From NCBI GenBank assembly GCA_029215795.1, contig JARDYH010000001.1, positions 294,630,654 through 294,694,653 on the forward strand: 64,000 bases of DNA, read 5' to 3'. The notes beneath the pieces were generated by a model, which was not told the origin of the DNA, did no database searches, and was given only the letters and a program-made list of their open reading frames with translations. Source of the DNA: Anniella stebbinsi. Taxonomy: Eukaryota > Chordata > Lepidosauria > Squamata > Anniellidae. The position numbers were made by a program, and so were the translations under genes. Shown here in pieces: positions 11,046 to 22,771 of the stretch. Numbering within the stretch: position 1 is the first letter of the stretch; every line of letters starts with the position of its first letter.

Positions 11046-11729
11046 AATGATACTTGACAATGCAGGAGACTGTCTTTTGCCCCTCAAGAGATTCTGTATA
11101 AGGCCTTAGAAATCAAGAAAAACCTCAGTGGGTGTGTGTCAAAAGGTTACCTCTCAGTACTACCTTTGTTCATTATTCTAGATGGCTTGAAGTTTACCTA
11201 GCAATGGTATTAAAGGAAGATAAAAATGCAAACAGAATTATGGTTCATTTATTTTCTTTCCCAGCCGCAGAGTATGTAGTCAGACTTCAGTATGCTTTAA
11301 TGCGGCACCCTCGAACCTTTGAATATGAACTAGGCCTCTTCTCAACCATTGCACAAATGTATCTGCATTTGTGTTGCTTGGATATCTTTAACAGAACATT
11401 GATTTGCACCCCAAACCAACTAAATATCCATATGACTTGCTAGATCAGGACTGGCACACCCGTGTGCAGATCCTTCAGCAATGCATTGCTTTCAGTGGGG
11501 AGGATATCTGAATGTGCATAACGGGCGACAATGCAGATAGAAACATCAGACCCCGCAGATAGAAACTATCTTCAGTTATAGGCACATTTGAATAATGTGA
11601 ATTGATTTTATGCCTATGGTTCCTGATCCATCAGATATGCACATGGAAGTCTGCTTTTGCACACAGATCTCCTTATAATTAGGTGAGGCTATTCGTATTT
11701 TCAACAGCATCAACTAACATAAATTCTAA
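11046..11729. other. No gene recognised
   Basis: Apparently unique. The 103-codon frame at 11132-11443 shows no recognisable domain, splice context or repeat match and is left unsupported. Confidence 0.5.
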
Positions 11730-11737
11730 CATTTACA

Positions 11738-11920
11738 CAGTGGAGGTTGGTGACTCCAATGTCAGTGGGGTGGTGAATCCTCGCTGGGTTTCAGTCAGAC
11801 CTGTAAAGGACTCTACAGAGCACCTTCGATAGCTCCTGTAAAGTTCTGACTGGTTCTGACTGAAACCCAAAGAGGATTCACCACCCCACTCACTGACATT
11901 GGGGCCACCAGCCTCCATTG
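11738..11920. mobile_element. Short hAT-type foldback MITE
   Basis: 183-bp element with long inverted repeats. The left end is CAGTGGAGGTTGGTG and the right end is the complement CACCAGCCTCCATTG with minor differences; pairing continues for over 40 bp. It is flanked by CATTTACA (11730-11737) and CATTTATA (11921-11928), an 8-bp TSD with one mismatch. It has no coding capacity, so it depends on a transposase supplied elsewhere. Confidence 0.85.
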
Positions 11921-12469
11921 CATTTATATCTGCATTTCAAACCAGTTTTAAAACATGGCTTCACAATGCTCTCATTCCGTTGAAAGCACAGCTCTCATTG
12001 TGACTACTGCCTGTGTGGCTGCTTCACTATTCCAGGAACTCCATCTCCCCCACTGCCCCAATCACAGAGTGGGGCTTTTTTGGTAACCTGTAAACATGGC
12101 TGTCAACTCATGAGGTCTGTTTCATCAACTCAGTCCTGATTTTAGAGAATAGCTTTTTGTTTATCCAATTATAATATTTAGATTACAGCTCTGATCAAGA
12201 GACAGCAATTAGTACATGGAAACAAGTTTCCATACTTGGTTCTGCAACAAAAGCCACAAAAAGGCTCTTCATGTAGACTCCCCTCATGATTTAGAACCCT
12301 GGCAAATCAGGGTTCTCAATCAATCACACAGGAAGATGAGACAAGGAGAGCAGGATCCCTGCTGCAGAGGTTCATCCGCCAACTCATGGAGGGCTTTGGT
12401 GAGAGTGATGGGGAATGGAGCTTGGTGGTGGTGGCTTAGAATGCCTAGTAGTGTGTGTATTTGTGTGTG

Positions 12470-12660
12470 TGTATTATTTATTTAAATTAGTTTTATCCCA
12501 CCCCTCAGCCAAAAAAGCTCCCAGAGCAAATGACATCCAATCTGTTAACCGAGGCCATCCCTGCCAGCAGGCTTACAATCTCAAAAGACACAACACCCAA
12601 GGAAAAAAGGATAGGAAGGGAAGAGGAAAAAATTAAGTAGACTTTCAGTAGGGTTGGTGG
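12470..12660 (-). repeat. LINE 3'-end fragment
   Basis: The reverse complement ends in a (A)ATAAATAAT-type tail after GGGGTGGGATAAAAC, with the CTCTGGGAGC word upstream. This is the layout of L2-clade 3' ends seen elsewhere in the window (47.5, 54.7 kb), though the body differs. Probably a short 5'-truncated LINE copy. Confidence 0.45.
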
Positions 12661-13014
12661 AATGGCCTCATCTTCTCTCCCATTTCCTTTTGTAAAGCCT
12701 TGTGGAATCACTGCCGGTGGTGGCAGTTGAGTGGGAAGGAGCTTTCATGTATGTATGTCTCAGAGATGGTTGGGGAATTAAATCTCTGTAAATTTCAATA
12801 TGAACTGATTTGATCTCCACCTCCCAGACTATTGTGATGATTAGATCTTAGTTTATTGACTAGATATAGCAGTTCCCAAATGATTTAAACTAAGGTCCAA
12901 GAATATATTCTTTCCCATATGAGGGCAATCTTCTTCAGGTGGTTTAAAAGTATTTTAAAAGATGTGAAATGATTTGCTGATTTTTTTTTTAAGGTACTAC
13001 AAATTTAGATATCT

Positions 13015-13120
13015 GAAAACCTATGATTATCATTTTTCACTATCTGGTTGCTTTTCAATGTACATTTCAGTCTATTGTTCCCTGTGCACTGCATTCTTAT
13101 TGAAGCCTCAGCCATCCCAA
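13015..13120. repeat. Source copy of 106-bp inverted duplication
   Basis: This segment is repeated exactly, in reverse complement, at 14011-14116. I found no mismatch over 106 bp. The segment has no recognised repeat features and looks like unique sequence. Confidence 0.95.
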
Positions 13121-13468
13121 GCATTAATTACTGCTTAGGAGAGAAAGGCTGCGGGAAACAATAGCGATGAGGGGGAAAACCTCCATCAGTATACCAGCCA
13201 TAATGCATGCATTTTACCATGCTATTTTTAACTTGTCCAGATACAGTAGAGATTAGTAGTTTGTAGGGCTGAGCTGACAGAGGAGAGATGCTCTTCACTG
13301 ATCCTTGCAGCAATTGTGAAAATCTCTCTTTCATCATTTTGAGAGGGGGTGGGTGATGCAAACAAGGACAAATGCAATTGCCCCTTCAGAGTGAGGGCAG
13401 ATTAATTGTCTTGATTCTGAATTGGCTTTGGGACATCTGATTGATGATATGAAAAGATCATCATATCG

Positions 13469-13733
13469 GGCAGTATCCAACAGTGTCATTCCGCAAACTC
13501 AAATAGCACTAGCGGAGCTCTACCAAAACATTCCATTGTGCAACTGGTTGGGCATTACACTTGTGCAACCAGTTGCATAAGCATAATGCACAGCTGGTTG
13601 CACAACCAGTTATGCAAGTGTGATGTGCAACTGGTTGTGCAACCGTGTTTGCGGAATCATGACTTTACTTGGATTCTCCTCTTACACATAGTTCATTTGT
13701 GCTAGCAGAATGACACGGTTGGTTACTGTCCAT
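13469..13733. repeat. MITE with GGCAGTATCCAACA ends
   Basis: The left end GGGCAGTATCCAACAGTGTC is mirrored by GACACGGTTGGTTACTGTCC on the right. The interior has several inverted GTGCAACTGGTTG / CAACCAGTTGCA words that can fold on each other. A related element with the same ends lies at 23612-23882. No convincing TSD was found. Confidence 0.65.
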
Positions 13734-14010
13734 TATCAAAGTTTCTATATTTCACTGATTGGTTTCAAATTGTTTAAAGAAGTTTATTTGATGTATTCAT
13801 AACATTTTTATACTACCTTTCTAAACAGATAACATAGGTCAGGGGTTAGGCAACCGTTTGGGGCTGTGGGCACATTTGGCAATTTGAGAAACTGCCCTGG
13901 ACACCACATAGAATGGCTGCCATCGGAGGATCAGGCAAGGACAAAGACAAGACTGAGTACAAAGCAGAGGTGGGTCTGACCCTAACACACGAAACTATTC
14001 CTTTGAATAG

Positions 14011-14116
14011 TTGGGATGGCTGAGGCTTCAATAAGAATGCAGTGCACAGGGAACAATAGACTGAAATGTACATTGAAAAGCAACCAGATAGTGAAAAATG
14101 ATAATCATAGGTTTTC
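14011..14116. repeat. Inverted copy of 13015-13120
   Basis: Exact reverse complement of 13015-13120 over 106 bp, with an 890-bp spacer. Its right end overlaps the direct copy at 14112-14217 by the five bases TTTTC. Confidence 0.95.
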
Positions 14117-14217
14117 TGGGTGTCAGGGGGGATTTTCTGTAATTTTCTATAATGTCCTGGACTGACATGCTTCCCCCTTTAAGGCTGCCATTAGCGTGGC
14201 AAGGGGGGATGACACAC
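14112..14217. repeat. Direct copy of 14903-15008
   Basis: 106 bp matching 14903-15008 with two substitutions (in the word AATGTCCTGG versus AATTTTCTGG). The match starts and stops abruptly inside the hAT-type element at 14882-15271, so this is not an independent complete insertion of that element. Confidence 0.9.
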
Positions 14218-14881
14218 CCACCAGCAGAAAACTTTTTCACAACAACCCCAGTTGCCAGTAATACTAAGGAGTGCACCTTGGTAGGTGTCGTAAGGGTGCA
14301 TCGGTGCCCCTGGGTGCCACATTGCCTATTCCTGATTTAGGCTACTTTTTTTTTTTAAAAAAAAGGGGATATCCAAAGGAACTGTCCATCAGGCAACAAG
14401 CATCTCTTGAACAAGGACAAAAAGGCTGAACTGTGACACTGGCTGTATTCATGCCAAAGATGTTTACATGTAAGCATTCCAGACAGGCTTAGTGATTTGC
14501 AGTTCTCTAAAAATGCACATTTTAGATCCTCTGGGTGTTGAGAGCATGATGCAGAGGAACTTCTTGCCATGCTATACAACCATCTCTCTCATGAAATTGC
14601 ATGCAGACATGCTTCAAAACCCCATGCAGGCCAACCAACTTGAGGTCTTTCACTCCTCCCTTTGGAGCATCCACTGGCTCGCTCCTTCCCAGGCACCTGT
14701 GTACATAGTTTATAGTTGCTCCTGGTGCACATATCCTGCACATAGGAGCCTGGGAAGGAAACATGGTGTGTGTTTTCATCTATCTCAACAGGACTTACTT
14801 CCTGGGCCTGGGCAGTTTCCATAACTTTTCACTACAGGTTGTGTTTTGTTGTTTCTAAAAGCACAATCAATTAATCTAGAC

Positions 14882-15271
14882 TAGGGTGATCAGCTGTCAC
14901 AATTTTCTGGGTGTCAGGGGGGATTTTCTGTAATTTTCTATAATTTTCTGGACTGACATGCTTCCCCCTTTAAGGCTGCCATTAGCGTGGCAAGGGGGGA
15001 TGACACACTTTATGGAGGCATGTCATTCCCCCCCCACACACACTGCTCCAATGGGGGCCTTAAAGAGGAAAGCGTGTCATGCCCGGACATTATACAAAAG
15101 GCTCCGACTGGAGCGGGGGGGGAATGACACATTTCCCCCTCCTCTTCTCCAATCGGGGGCTTTAAGGTGGGGAGAATGACGTGCTTTCCAGAGGCCCGGA
15201 AAACCGCTTTCCTGCCACCCCCCCCCCCAGTGGGTGTTCTCTTTTTTGGGTTCCCAAATATGGTAACCCTA
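14882..15271. mobile_element. hAT-type element with TAGGGTGATCA / GGTAACCCTA ends
   Basis: 390-bp element with ends TAGGGTGATCAG and ATGGTAACCCTA. Flanks ATCTAGAC (14874-14881) and ATCTAGAA (15272-15279) form an 8-bp TSD with one mismatch. The interior repeats the word ATGACACAC/GTGTCAT-type several times next to CTTTAAGG, and contains C-runs. No transposase is encoded. The ends belong to the same TAGGGTGACCA family as 33651, 49833, 61202 and 63864. Confidence 0.8.
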
Positions 15272-15279
15272 ATCTAGAA

Positions 15280-16125
15280 GGAGTCAGTGACTCAGAGTTC
15301 ATGCAGCCGTCAGCTTAATTTCAAAAGACCTGTGCATGTGATCAGGTCAGACCTCTGGCAAGAGTGGTCTCTCGCTTTCCTGGCAGCCCACTGTGTGGGA
15401 AGGAAGAGGAAGAGAGAAAAGGGTGGGAGAAGGAGAAAAGGGGAGATGCACCCACTTTCAGCTTCATCCCCACTTACAACCAACTTACGACTCTCGACAG
15501 ATTATCCAAAAGGAAATGTGGCCCTCAAAAGAAAAAAAGATTACTCACCCCTGATCTAGAAGGTTATGTTTCATATGATGGAATCCTGACCCATTGAATC
15601 AATGCCTTAGTGCCTTGAATATTTGCCTTTCTATATGCAATATTCCCCCCCCCCCCAATTTTCTCTATGCTTGCCTGAGGAAGGCATTTACAGTAGAGTT
15701 TAATGAAGACAGGCTTTGGTCCATACATAATCCACACTAAAACAAATGGGTTGAAACATCTCATCAGAGAGGAGAACAATGTAACATCCTTTAAAAGGGC
15801 TCCTGAAAGAAAGAAAGAAGAGCTATGAAGTACCATTCTCTGTTTATTTCCATTTTACAAGCAAACTGATCAAATGCGCCAGTGGCAGATGTATTCTCAC
15901 AAGGTTAAGTACAAAGACCAATATTGTCTTTGTACTGTAGCAGTTTTAATTAGCGATAAACCCAGTTGCTTACTTAGCAACTCTTGACATTCGGGCTAGT
16001 TCATGATCTTGAATTTATACCCAAGCATGAAGGTAAACACAATATGCTTTCGCTGTTCCAATCAAATGATAGTGCCTCCAGTATATCAACTCATGATGGT
16101 GTTGAATTTTAGAATGGAAGGTGGA
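15280..16125. other. No gene recognised
   Basis: Apparently unique. A C-run is present at about 15645-15657. A small perfect hairpin, arms AGTACAAAGAC (15908-15918) and GTCTTTGTACT (15926-15936), has a 7-nt loop. Confidence 0.5.
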
Positions 16126-16129
16126 GGAG

Positions 16130-16258
16130 AGCTGTTATTGTAATTGGAATTGTTTTAGTATTGTTTTTTTTAAATATGATTTTACTATTTATATGTAAAC
16201 CATTTAGATATTTTATTATATTTAGCGGTATGTACATATCAGAAATAAATAAATAAAT
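16130..16258 (+). repeat. LINE 3'-tail fragment
   Basis: Contains TGTAAACCATTTAGATA, then AGCGGTATGTACATATCAG and an (AAATA)n tail, the usual end of L2-clade LINE 3' UTRs. Only the tail is present, so this is a severely 5'-truncated copy. Confidence 0.6.
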
Positions 16259-17009
16259 TCTTGGGCTAAACATGTTATTGTCATGGGCCCAGACCCTGAA
16301 CTCTCATCCTCAGACGATCCCAACCCCTTGTCCTCAGAAGAAGAGGCTCCAGAGTTAATAACAGATAGATGTGCAAGTTCCTATCATCTGATTTGTAATG
16401 TTTGTTGCATCTAGGGTTGTCCCTTACACATCACCACAAGAAGGGAATGCATCACCAAATGGAAGTCAAAAGAGAGCAAGGATTTGCATATGTAAATATA
16501 TATGTATAGATGCAAATGTAGAAATAATTACTATAATTTAAGGAGGAATTCAATGCAACTCACCATAGTGGAGAAGACTGTGACCAGCCCACCTGCTGAT
16601 GGGCAACTTCAAGACCCCTGCACTCCCTTCTTATGGCTTTATCTTAAAATAAAGCCCTGTCAAATAAAAGCCTCCCCTCCGTAATGCAAGGCATGTAGCC
16701 ATCCTAGTTGCATCCCAGTTGATGATTTTTAAAAATCCACTCATTCCCATGAATGTAAAAACCATCTACACTGTTGTGATTAGTAGAACCCATATTTTGC
16801 CCCTCAGAATACGGCTGCAGCAGCGTTGTAGCCATAACTGAGGCTGCAGTCCCAGCCTTACCAGTCAATTGCCGCCACCACCAGCTGAGTTTCTTTGGGA
16901 AAAGGAAGGTGGCAGCAGCAGCAATGGAGAACTTGGAACAGGACAAGTTAGATTATATCGGGCCTCAACACTGGAGTATGAGCCCAGTACAAAGAGCAAT
17001 AAGATGAAG
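16259..17009. other. No gene recognised
   Basis: Mixed sequence. A short acidic/serine-rich coding-like stretch at 16290-16360 (reading PELSSSDDP...SSEEEAPEL) may be a shred of a retroelement ORF, but is too short to classify. Confidence 0.4.
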
Positions 17010-18060
17010 GAGCGTAGTTAATTAAATTAAATGCCAGGGAACGTTTGGGTGAACAAGTGTGTTTTCAAGAGGTATTTGAAAGATGCCACATTTTCTGCCT
17101 CCCGAACTTCACAGGGGAGGTTTTCCAAATGGTGGATGCCGCTACAGAGAAGCCTGCCATCAAGGTAATGGCGACATTCTGTTAAATTTGGAAAACCTAC
17201 TTTGATGATCTTAAAGGTTGGCTGGGCATATATATATGGGAAGGCAGTCTGCTAGATATCCTAGTCCCAAATTCTTTAGGGCTTTGTATGACGTAACATT
17301 TAACATGGCTCAGTAGCTAACAGGCAGCCAGTGAAGTTCTTTTAATATAGATCTTATGTGAGCATACCTGGGTTACCCAGTGAGCACTCTAGCTGCTGCA
17401 TTCTGCACTGGCTGCAGCTTCTGAACCAAACACAATGGCAGCCCCACATACAGCACATGAGGTTACCAGTGCATAGATCACGGTGGCTAGGCTATCCCTA
17501 TCCAGGAGCAGGCATAGTTGGCGTACCAACCAAAGTTGGTAATGGGTACTCTGGGCCATTGAGGTCACCTGGGCCTCCAGTGACAAAGATGGGTCCAGGA
17601 GCACCCCAAACTATATACTTGCTCTTTCAGAGGTAGTGCAATCCCATCCAGAATATGCAAACAGCCCAGTTCCTGGATCTGGACACTGACACCCCATAGG
17701 ATTCAGCTTCTGTTTATTAGCCCAAAACAGGGTAAAATGATGCACTGGACACCTGAACAGACACTATATTAATAGTGTTCTAGTCAGTATGAAAGTGAAC
17801 AATTTTATCCTCAAAATGTCTTGCAAAGTCATCACAGTGGGCCTCCAAAGATTCCAGTATTGAGCTATTGATGAAAGCAATTCCCCAACCACTTGGAAAA
17901 GCTCTGCTGGATGACTACTTGAGGATGTGATGGAGGTGGCAAAGTAACCCTTCTTTGCTGCTTTCACCGCCACACAGTAGGTGTGATTACACGTGTGCTT
18001 CATCACCATGTTGGGTTTCACGCTACTTATGCTCCAGCCGTCTTTTGTCCTGTTTCATTG
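17010..18060 (-). mobile_element. Old L2-clade LINE copy
   Basis: On the reverse strand 17389-17604 reads LLDPSLSLEAQVTSMAQ, then YQL.LVRQLCLLLDRDSLATV and ALVTS, directly parallel to residues 354-401 of the preserved L2-clade ORF at 47.7-49.4 kb. 17010-17390 covers the C-terminal region and 3' part. 17650-17720 matches the segment around KLKLNP. 17750-18060 seems to continue into a region equivalent to that upstream of the RT, implying an internal deletion. Stops and shifts are frequent. Confidence 0.75.
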
Positions 18061-18719
18061 TTGCCAAGAATGGTAACCCACTTAAAGTCGGGTTTCTTTA
18101 TAGTCTCTTGTCTTATAATTCACCATGTCATTTCCTCATTATTCTCTGCCAGATCTACATTAAACTTTGAACAGTTGATTCAGAGAGTTAATAAAATAAA
18201 CATTATTCAAATGAGAATGCTCTAAGTAGATTGTGCAATAAGAAACTGCATAATTGAGATATTTGTCTTTACCTGAAATGTTTTCTGTTACAAATGATAG
18301 CCATTGGCAAACAACAACAACGTCACCTATATAGTAATTTAAAAATGTTCTTTTGATTGGAAAACACTGATGAGGTTCTGAAGAAAAATGCTGCAGTTAT
18401 ATTCGTCTTACCAAGGGAAACAGACTGTAAAAATCCTGAAGACTTCAAAGAAGATGAAAGTGTTTTAACAAGTAGCTTTTTAAATGGCTACACACAGTAT
18501 AAATGAAAACAAATTACCATCTTACAATGCAATCCTAAGGATGTTTACACAGAACTAAGTCCAAGGAATTCATTTGCTAGTAAGATTATGGCCACATGTT
18601 GTACAGCTATTTGTTGTTGAGATACCTTGATGCAAAGATAGTGCTGCACCCATAAGAAATTGACTTGCCTCCAGAAAGACAGCCATAACAGGCTACCACC
18701 ACTATGGAAACATGTGATA
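18061..18719. other. No gene recognised
   Basis: Apparently unique. A trace of the dispersed CAATCCTA repeat is present near 18528-18580. Confidence 0.5.
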
Positions 18720-18831
18720 GGTAAATTATGGTAAATTTTCTTTCATGATAGGGGAGGGGGAATTCACATGGAGTAGGTAAATTATGGTAAATTTTCTTTC
18801 ATGATAGGGGAGGGGGAATTCACATGGAGTA
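18720..18831. repeat. 56-bp perfect tandem duplication
   Basis: Two adjacent identical 56-bp units (18720-18775 and 18776-18831) beginning GGTAAATTATGG and ending CATGGAGTA. Identity suggests a recent event or a population-variable copy number. Confidence 0.95.
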
Positions 18832-19080
18832 CATTCTATGTGGTGCTGGCCCAACTTTGGAGTGTCAGCCCCCAAGAAGCCTGGCATCAATTTTATTGAC
18901 ATTTTGGCAATGGGCTAAGAAACAACTGTTTAGCTGGGCATTGATGGGGATTTACTTGCCACTGCAATCAGTCTTGCTGCTAACTGTTTTATTATATGTT
19001 GATATATTGTATTTTATTGTTTTATCATTGTTTTAACATAGTTGCTACCTACCCAATCAAATAGAGATGTTTTTATGTTG
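18832..19080 (+). repeat. Decayed LINE 3' fragment
   Basis: Forward reading retains LINE-tail features: a CAACTTTGGAG...CCAAGAAGCCTGGCA stretch, then a TTGTATTTTATTGTTTTA-rich 3' region. Weak assignment to the L2 group. Confidence 0.35.
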
Positions 19081-20310
19081 GTGAAAATACCCCGTTATAT
19101 ATGCATAGCAGAAACTTCACCACTATTAAGACTATAATAGTAGGAATTACCACTCTTTAGAAAGCTGATATGAGAATTCTTGAAGATAAGTAGATACCAA
19201 AGCAGATAGCTTCCTTTATGGTGGGTGCTATTAGTTACATATGGTTTAAAAGCTGTTCTCCCAAGTGATATGAACACTGATACTAGTTGTGCTAAGCCTG
19301 AAATTAGATGGATGATTGTATAGAGAGACAGAGACACAACAAAAGCTCTCAACAGAAAATGTTCCCTTTGCATCTCCTGCATTTTGTTGTTCACCCGGCA
19401 TTATAATTTGATGAAAGTGTTGAATATATTCAGGAAGATTAGGGGTTGTGCTCAGCATCAATAAACTAATCATAAAGAAGCTGAAACAGCAACGCTTGAA
19501 TACTTTTTTCTTGCTGTTATAAGCCAAACCCTGAGAACACCTGTCTGGGACATGGGTAATCTTTCATGAATGATCAGCACATCTGGAAAAAAATACAAAC
19601 AGAGAGAAAGGGATTGAAGCCCTTTTCATTTTTGGTTTTGGTTTGGCCGTGACGTATAATCTGTTTCTCTTTACACCTGCTCAAAGTGCTTCAACCTACA
19701 GAGGAGAACACCTGCTCCCATTGCTAAGTGACCACTTCATGGTTTCCATGTGAAATTTAATTTGTTCATAAGCCTACATCAGCACAGCATGATTTAATAG
19801 AGTCAGAGCCTTCATGATCACTGCCAACCCTTTATTGCAAAGAAATTCAATCAAAGGGACATGTGGACGCATTACGTACGCTTCCTGCTTCAATTCACTG
19901 GTCAAACAACTTCACCATTAGGTCAAGTTGGTAAGATGACTTCAGAGCATGAGATATTATAACATGATATCAACAGGCTAGAAACACCGCTTCAAATAGC
20001 GGAAAGAAAAAACCATCTGAGATAAATAATTTCCTGGTTTGTCTATATTATTGTTATTACAAATTTAAAAGTAAATGGTAATTAAATTTTAGCTTTTTAC
20101 TCATTTGGGGGAGGGGGAGGAATCAAGTCAGCAACAATGACAAATGGAATTTTGCATCCCTGAAGATCTGTTTCCACATAATTTGATTTTTCAAAAGAAG
20201 CATTGAATTGCTTCTGTTTGGAAGCACTGACATCAGCACAAGATCATACTTTGTTGATTTTCCTAAATGAAGAAAGTATGCATATAAAAGACAGCAGGTT
20301 GTGGGGAAAG
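19081..20310. other. No gene recognised
   Basis: A+T-rich and apparently free of recognisable repeats. The 19.80-20.10 kb part contains balanced homeobox-like ATTAA/TTAAT words and could be a conserved non-coding element, but this needs alignment. Confidence 0.4.
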
Positions 20311-20312
20311 AA

Positions 20313-20400
20313 TAAGATTGTAATCCTACAGTTACTTACTGGGAGTAAGTCCCATTTAAAATCAATAGATCTTATCTGTAGGTAGGCATGTATAGAATTG
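20313..20400. repeat. Dispersed 'AATCCTAYA...GGGAGTAAGTCCCA' repeat
   Basis: Contains GTAATCCTACAG, then TTACTGGGAGTAAGTCCCAT, then ATAGAATTG at the far end, giving a roughly self-complementary unit. Related traces lie at 24092-24180, 34440-34490, 49326-49356 and 63733-63815. A short MITE-like family is likely. Confidence 0.5.
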
Positions 20401-22625
20401 AAATGTAAGAACACTATGAAAATTAGCTCATTAACCCTTCACAAAACTTGGACCTAAATTTTTTTCCATGTGTAACAATCTCAGGCTGTATAGAGATTAA
20501 AACATGAAACAATACCTACTACTCAACCCCTTCTTATCATATGCCATCAGAAAACAAAGGAAGTCCTTGAAAATATCCAGGAGAAAACTTGAGAACCTAT
20601 TTTCGCTGACCTACAGCATATTTATTTCCGTTCACAATCCTCTGGAAATCCAATTTACTTTATTTACACTGCCAATATTTGTAACCAACTAACTTATACT
20701 ACAGTAGAACTGATGAAAAAGCTACGTCTCTTGTAAAATATCCCTGCCTTACTATTTAGCCTGCTGAGGTAATGCCTGTTTCTAGGTCATCCCTGTGGCA
20801 TTATCTAATCCACTGTTTGAAGGTATAGCAAAATGTGAAGTCAACATTTAACATTGAGAGCAGTGTCCTGAAAATGCTGTAGCTACTTCTCCATTTGTGA
20901 ATTTAAGGGTAAGAAACCTGTATTAAAGGAGGTACAGTAGGGTCTCCTTTGTTAAGCACGATCAGTAAAAAACACATTCCACCATGTTAAAAGGGTAATT
21001 GGGAAGGTGTAATTGTAACATTCATAAAATCAAAAATGTTTCACCAATATTCCTGAAATTTACATGTGCCAGAAAGAAAATTTCAAGACGAATGGTGAAA
21101 GATTGAGGGAAGGATGGCAGTTTAAATTAGAAAAGAAGAAAAAGCTCTCTGAATCAGAATGATTCTGATAATTATGACTGGCGAGTATTTACATTCTGGA
21201 TTTTTGTAAAGAATAAGCCCTTACTAAGTAATCCAGTGGTTGTAGCTTCTTTCCCCCTTCATTGTAGTTTGTGGAACAACTTTTCTTTTTTCAAAATTCC
21301 CTTCGGTTGATTTTTAATGAATATTTGTTTGCCTCATTCTAACAGATACATGGCGGCCAAGTTATCCATAATGCAAGCATGCTCAGTAGCATCCCAGTAT
21401 TCCTTACTGTGGGACATACTGACTTGCAAAGATGGGAGTTGTAGTCCAACACCTTTGGAGGGCACCAGGTTGGGGAAGGGCTGGTCTAAACAAAAAAGAG
21501 CAGTAGGTGGCCCTAAGTTGTTCGTCATGAGTTTTCCACAACCCCACAGTCACCTCTGCATATCATATTTTCCATCCTGTCCTTATGGTTTATCTGCTTT
21601 GGGAGAATGAGAATTTCACTTGCACTTTCTGCCTCCTTAGGGAGGATGTGGCGTTAAGGCTTGGGAGCCTTAACTCCCAATTTCCCTGCTTTTTGGTGCT
21701 TGGTTGGAAACCGTAGAGCCTTAACATTGTTTTTGTAAAATGCAGTTTTTTTGTTTAATGATGAAGCTATACGTTACCTAGTGACGAGATAGTGGCCAAA
21801 ACTCTACATTGCTGCAATAGTAATAATGCTGCAAATGCAGAAACCCGGCCATACAGAAGCAGGCTTTTGGCAGCCAGCAACCTAAACTATGCAACGTAAA
21901 TCTGAACTCTGTTAGCAATTGTGGGAACTGCTTTTGAGAGTGTAGCCTCTGGGGGATTTGCCCCCCCTTCCCCATCCTTCCCACCCCATGAAAGGCCCTC
22001 TGTTTAGAAAAAATGGGGGTGGGTTGACTGAAGTCCGTCAGCTTCCTTTCATTCCCTTTGTTTAAGTTCTTCTTACATTCCTGTCTGCCTGATTTGTATT
22101 TATAGCCAGACATCTCAGTATGGCATCTATGTTTATTATCCCCCAAGTGACAAATGCCTGTTTGGGACCTTCGCATCGAGGATCAGGTCTGCCACACAGA
22201 CTGGATGCCTAACTCATTTGTTCATATATGTTCTAGGAATGTTAAGGAACTCTGGCCCTTATAGCCCTTGAGAGACCATTTTACATATAGTCCTACACAT
22301 CTATCTGAGCTTTTCTACACAAAGCATTTATTGTGCACTCATCATTCCCTACTCACAGTTGTTTACAGATTCTTTAGACAACATCGTGACCCTCCAGTTT
22401 TGCTTGTTTTTAACGAGCACTTTATGCAAGTTTTTTAGGGCATGGAAAATGTGGTACTATATATGGAAGCGAAAGAAAACATTTTTCCACTTGCTATTCC
22501 GCTATATCATAGTGTCACCTAGAGGTTATGTAGTGGAAAAGTAGGAAAGGAAATGCCCTTTGTGTAGTGCTTGGATCTTAGTCCTGTGACAAAACCAAAA
22601 GTAGATACAGTGTAGAAAAGCTCTC
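20401..22625. other. Mostly unannotated stretch
   Basis: No gene. 21420-21488 carries the GGGAGTTGTAGTCCAACACC / GGTTGGGGAAGG words of the dispersed repeat described at 7275. 21778-22176 has a 132-codon reverse-strand open frame with no recognisable domain, which I treat as chance. Confidence 0.5.
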
Positions 22626-22627
22626 TG

Positions 22628-22771
22628 GCCCTTTCTACAGCAAGCATTTCACTTGGGATGGCCCCCGGCTGGTCCATCACACTTCTGATGTAAATTGAGA
22701 GCACCGATCCTACTTCTGGGATTGCCCACTCTCCACCCTCTTCACCCCTATGGTGTAGAAAGGGCCTCTGT
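22628..22771. repeat. Short MITE with GGCCCTTTCTACA ends
   Basis: Perfect inverted ends GGCCCTTTCTACA and TGTAGAAAGGGCC bound a 144-bp segment. No TSD could be established from the flanks. Confidence 0.65.

Larger units (their letters stand above)
13840..14334. mobile_element. hAT-like MITE carrying a 207-bp patchwork insert
   Basis: Ends CAGGGGTTAGGCAACC (left) and ATTGCCTATTCCTG (right) are imperfect inverted repeats; GGGCAC words follow at about 13869 and in complement at 14302. Flanking 8-mers ACATAGGT and ATTTAGGC match at 5 of 8 positions. Between its halves sit a 106-bp inverted copy of 13015-13120 and a 106-bp direct copy of 14903-15008, overlapping by 5 bp. The element itself is non-coding. 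Confidence 0.65.
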
